From the NCBI GenBank assembly GCA_030635565.1, contig DAOVYP010000119.1:1-6979 (forward strand): a stretch of DNA of 6,979 nucleotides. Direction: 5' to 3'. Positions 5,912 through 6,979 of the stretch are shown in pieces. The translations under genes and the position numbers were made by a program. The stretch comes from Spirochaeta sp. (lineage in GTDB: Bacteria > Spirochaetota > Spirochaetia > DSM-2461). Within the stretch, counting starts at the first letter, position 1; the number at the start of each line of letters is the position of its first letter. The notes under the pieces were generated by a model. The model was not told the DNA's origin. It searched no databases and saw only the letters and a program-made list of their open reading frames with translations.

Positions 5912-6310
5912 ATGGCATCAAAAAGACTGAATATCGTCGGCATACTCATCATTCTGGTAGGTGCATTCATGCTCCTGAGCGGAATCGCATCATTAACAGG
6001 GAACACTCAGGGTCTCGGCGGTTTGTCCCACGACCTCAGCAGGGCTTTCGGCGGCTCAGGCAATACCTTCAACATCATCATCGCCGTCATCCAGATCATC
6101 GCAGGCGGCCTGCTCATCATCAGCCGTTTCGCTTCCATCGGCGCCCTGGATGCTTTCCTGCGTATTGCAATCTTCATTTTCTGGATTGTCGTTATGGTGC
6201 TCGGCCTGGTCCTCGGCGGCAACATCGAAAGGATCAGTACCCTGGCCTGGTGGATTTCCCTGGTGAACCACAGCATCATCCTTATGATTCTCTGGATGAT
6301 TAAAGACTGA
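5912..6310 (+). CDS. Four-helix membrane protein of unknown function
   Basis: I do not recognise this 132-residue protein. It has four strongly hydrophobic stretches: about 8-28 (IVGILIILVGAFMLLSGIASL), 53-71, 82-103 and 112-130. A glycine-rich, polar loop (about 29-51, including GLGGLSH and AFGGSG) separates the first two. The N-terminus is basic (MASKRLN), so a cytoplasmic N-terminus in the inner membrane is likely. No catalytic or transport motif is seen. The start is well supported by GGAGG at 5900-5904, seven bases before the ATG. The 66 bases after the histidinol-phosphatase are AT-rich with no terminator hairpin, so it may be cotranscribed with that gene or have its own promoter there. 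The acetyltransferase-family gene begins 37 bases after its stop. A small membrane protein of simple composition like this one could belong to any of several unnamed families. Confidence 0.8.
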   Translation: MASKRLNIVGILIILVGAFMLLSGIASLTGNTQGLGGLSHDLSRAFGGSGNTFNIIIAVIQIIAGGLLIISRFASIGALDAFLRIAIFIFWIVVMVLGLVLGGNIERISTLAWWISLVNHSIILMILWMIKD

Positions 6311-6347
6311 CACCTGTTGACCTCTGGCGCGGTCCGGGGAGACAGCC

Positions 6348-6979
6348 ATGAAAGAAGCCGATATCATTGCGAAAACCGACGAGGCATTCGGCGGCCCCCT
6401 CACCAGTGACACCCTCATCGCCGATCTGCGTGCCCTCGGGCCGCGGGAAGGCGACGTACTTCTGGTTCACAGCTCGCTTTCAGCCGTCGGATGGATTTCA
6501 GGAGGGGCCGAAACCCTCATCAGGGCCCTCCTGGCGGCGGTCGGGGAATCGGGAACCCTGGCCATGCCCGCCCACTCAGGCGCCCTCTCGGATCCCGGGC
6601 TCTGGGAAAATCCGCCGGTGCCTGCTTCCTGGCAGGAGCCGATCCGGAACAGCATGCCCCCATACGATCCGGCACTGACAGCCACCCGGGGAATCGGCAT
6701 TGTTCCCGAACTGTTCCGACAGTTCCCCGGTGTCCTCCGGAGTTCACATCCCAGGGATTCGTTTTGTGCCCTCGGCCCTCAGGCGGAACAGATTACTGCG
6801 AACCAGATGCTGGAAAACGGGTTGGGAGAGGCCGGTCCCCTGGCCCGGCTCTACGACTTGAATGCCCGGGTACTCCTTGTCGGCTGCGGCCATGACAGTA
6901 ACAGCTCCCTTCATCTGGCAGAATACAGGGCTGAATGGCCGGGGAAAAAGAAGATACGCCAGGGTTGTCCGATGATTTA
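6348..6979 (+). CDS. Aminoglycoside 3-N-acetyltransferase family protein, 3'-truncated by window
   Basis: The first 210 residues are present and the frame is still open at the right edge; family members are usually about 260-280 residues long. The family (Antibiotic_NAT, including AAC(3) enzymes, YokD and FrbF) transfers acetyl from acetyl-CoA to an amine. Family landmarks in order are LLVHSSLSAVGWISGG (38-53), SGTLAMPAHS (68-77), YDPALTATRGIGIVPELFR (106-124), RSSHPRDSFCALG (131-143), NGLGEAGPLARLYDL (157-171), and VLLVGCGHDSNSSLHLAEY (175-193). All run without interruption, so the gene appears intact. The ATG at 6348 has GGGGAG six bases upstream. It lies 37 bases after the membrane protein gene, with no terminator between, so cotranscription is likely. 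Resistance cannot be inferred: many chromosomal members act on unknown amines, and no transposon or integron surrounds it. Confidence 0.9.
   Translation, partial: MKEADIIAKTDEAFGGPLTSDTLIADLRALGPREGDVLLVHSSLSAVGWISGGAETLIRALLAAVGESGTLAMPAHSGALSDPGLWENPPVPASWQEPIRNSMPPYDPALTATRGIGIVPELFRQFPGVLRSSHPRDSFCALGPQAEQITANQMLENGLGEAGPLARLYDLNARVLLVGCGHDSNSSLHLAEYRAEWPGKKKIRQGCPMI

Overview
The window is a GC-rich bacterial segment with seven gene calls in two divergent blocks. Four genes lie on the minus strand (315-4658) and three on the plus strand (4985 to the right edge). The lineage cannot be fixed from the sequence. The form of the PHP-type histidinol-phosphatase (NYHTHN...CDGKG near the N-terminus, LGFSSHAPLP, ADAHRP) and the secreted beta-rich protein resemble those of Spirochaetota and similar Gram-negative-type bacteria. 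An environmental spirochaete-like organism is my best guess, at low confidence. No tRNA, rRNA, CRISPR array, transposase or integrase was seen.

Minus-strand block. Transcription probably starts in the 326-base gap at 4659-4984 and runs leftward through three tightly packed genes. The order is a DUF1214-family protein (start 4658), a PAPS-dependent sulfotransferase of the Sulfotransf_3 type (start 3408, overlapping the previous stop by one base), and a short-chain dehydrogenase/reductase of the retinol-dehydrogenase-like class (start 2112, three bases after the previous stop). The spacing implies one translationally coupled unit that modifies a small, probably hydrophobic, hydroxylated substrate by oxidation or reduction and sulfation. 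The substrate is unknown, and this is the best candidate for an undescribed pathway in the window. After an 88-base gap holding its own promoter-like signals comes a secreted protein of about 232 residues (315-1013) that may have a LolA-like fold.

Plus-strand block. A PHP-superfamily histidinol-phosphatase (4985-5845) has a promoter-like element so close to its ATG that the mRNA may be leaderless. It is followed by a four-helix membrane protein of unknown function (5912-6310). Last is an aminoglycoside 3-N-acetyltransferase-family protein (6348 onward), cut by the right edge of the window.

Non-coding regions. The left 314 bases hold no convincing gene but contain repeated TTGTCAG/CTGACAA heptamers and a GGTAC hyphenated palindrome. 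The central intergenic region contains a diverged inverted duplication: perfect 12-bp and 14-bp blocks repeated in opposite orientation, with a 15-base length difference between them. This is the most striking non-genic structure here. Both arms can be read as peptides containing APGQ(S/T)L and QDTT.
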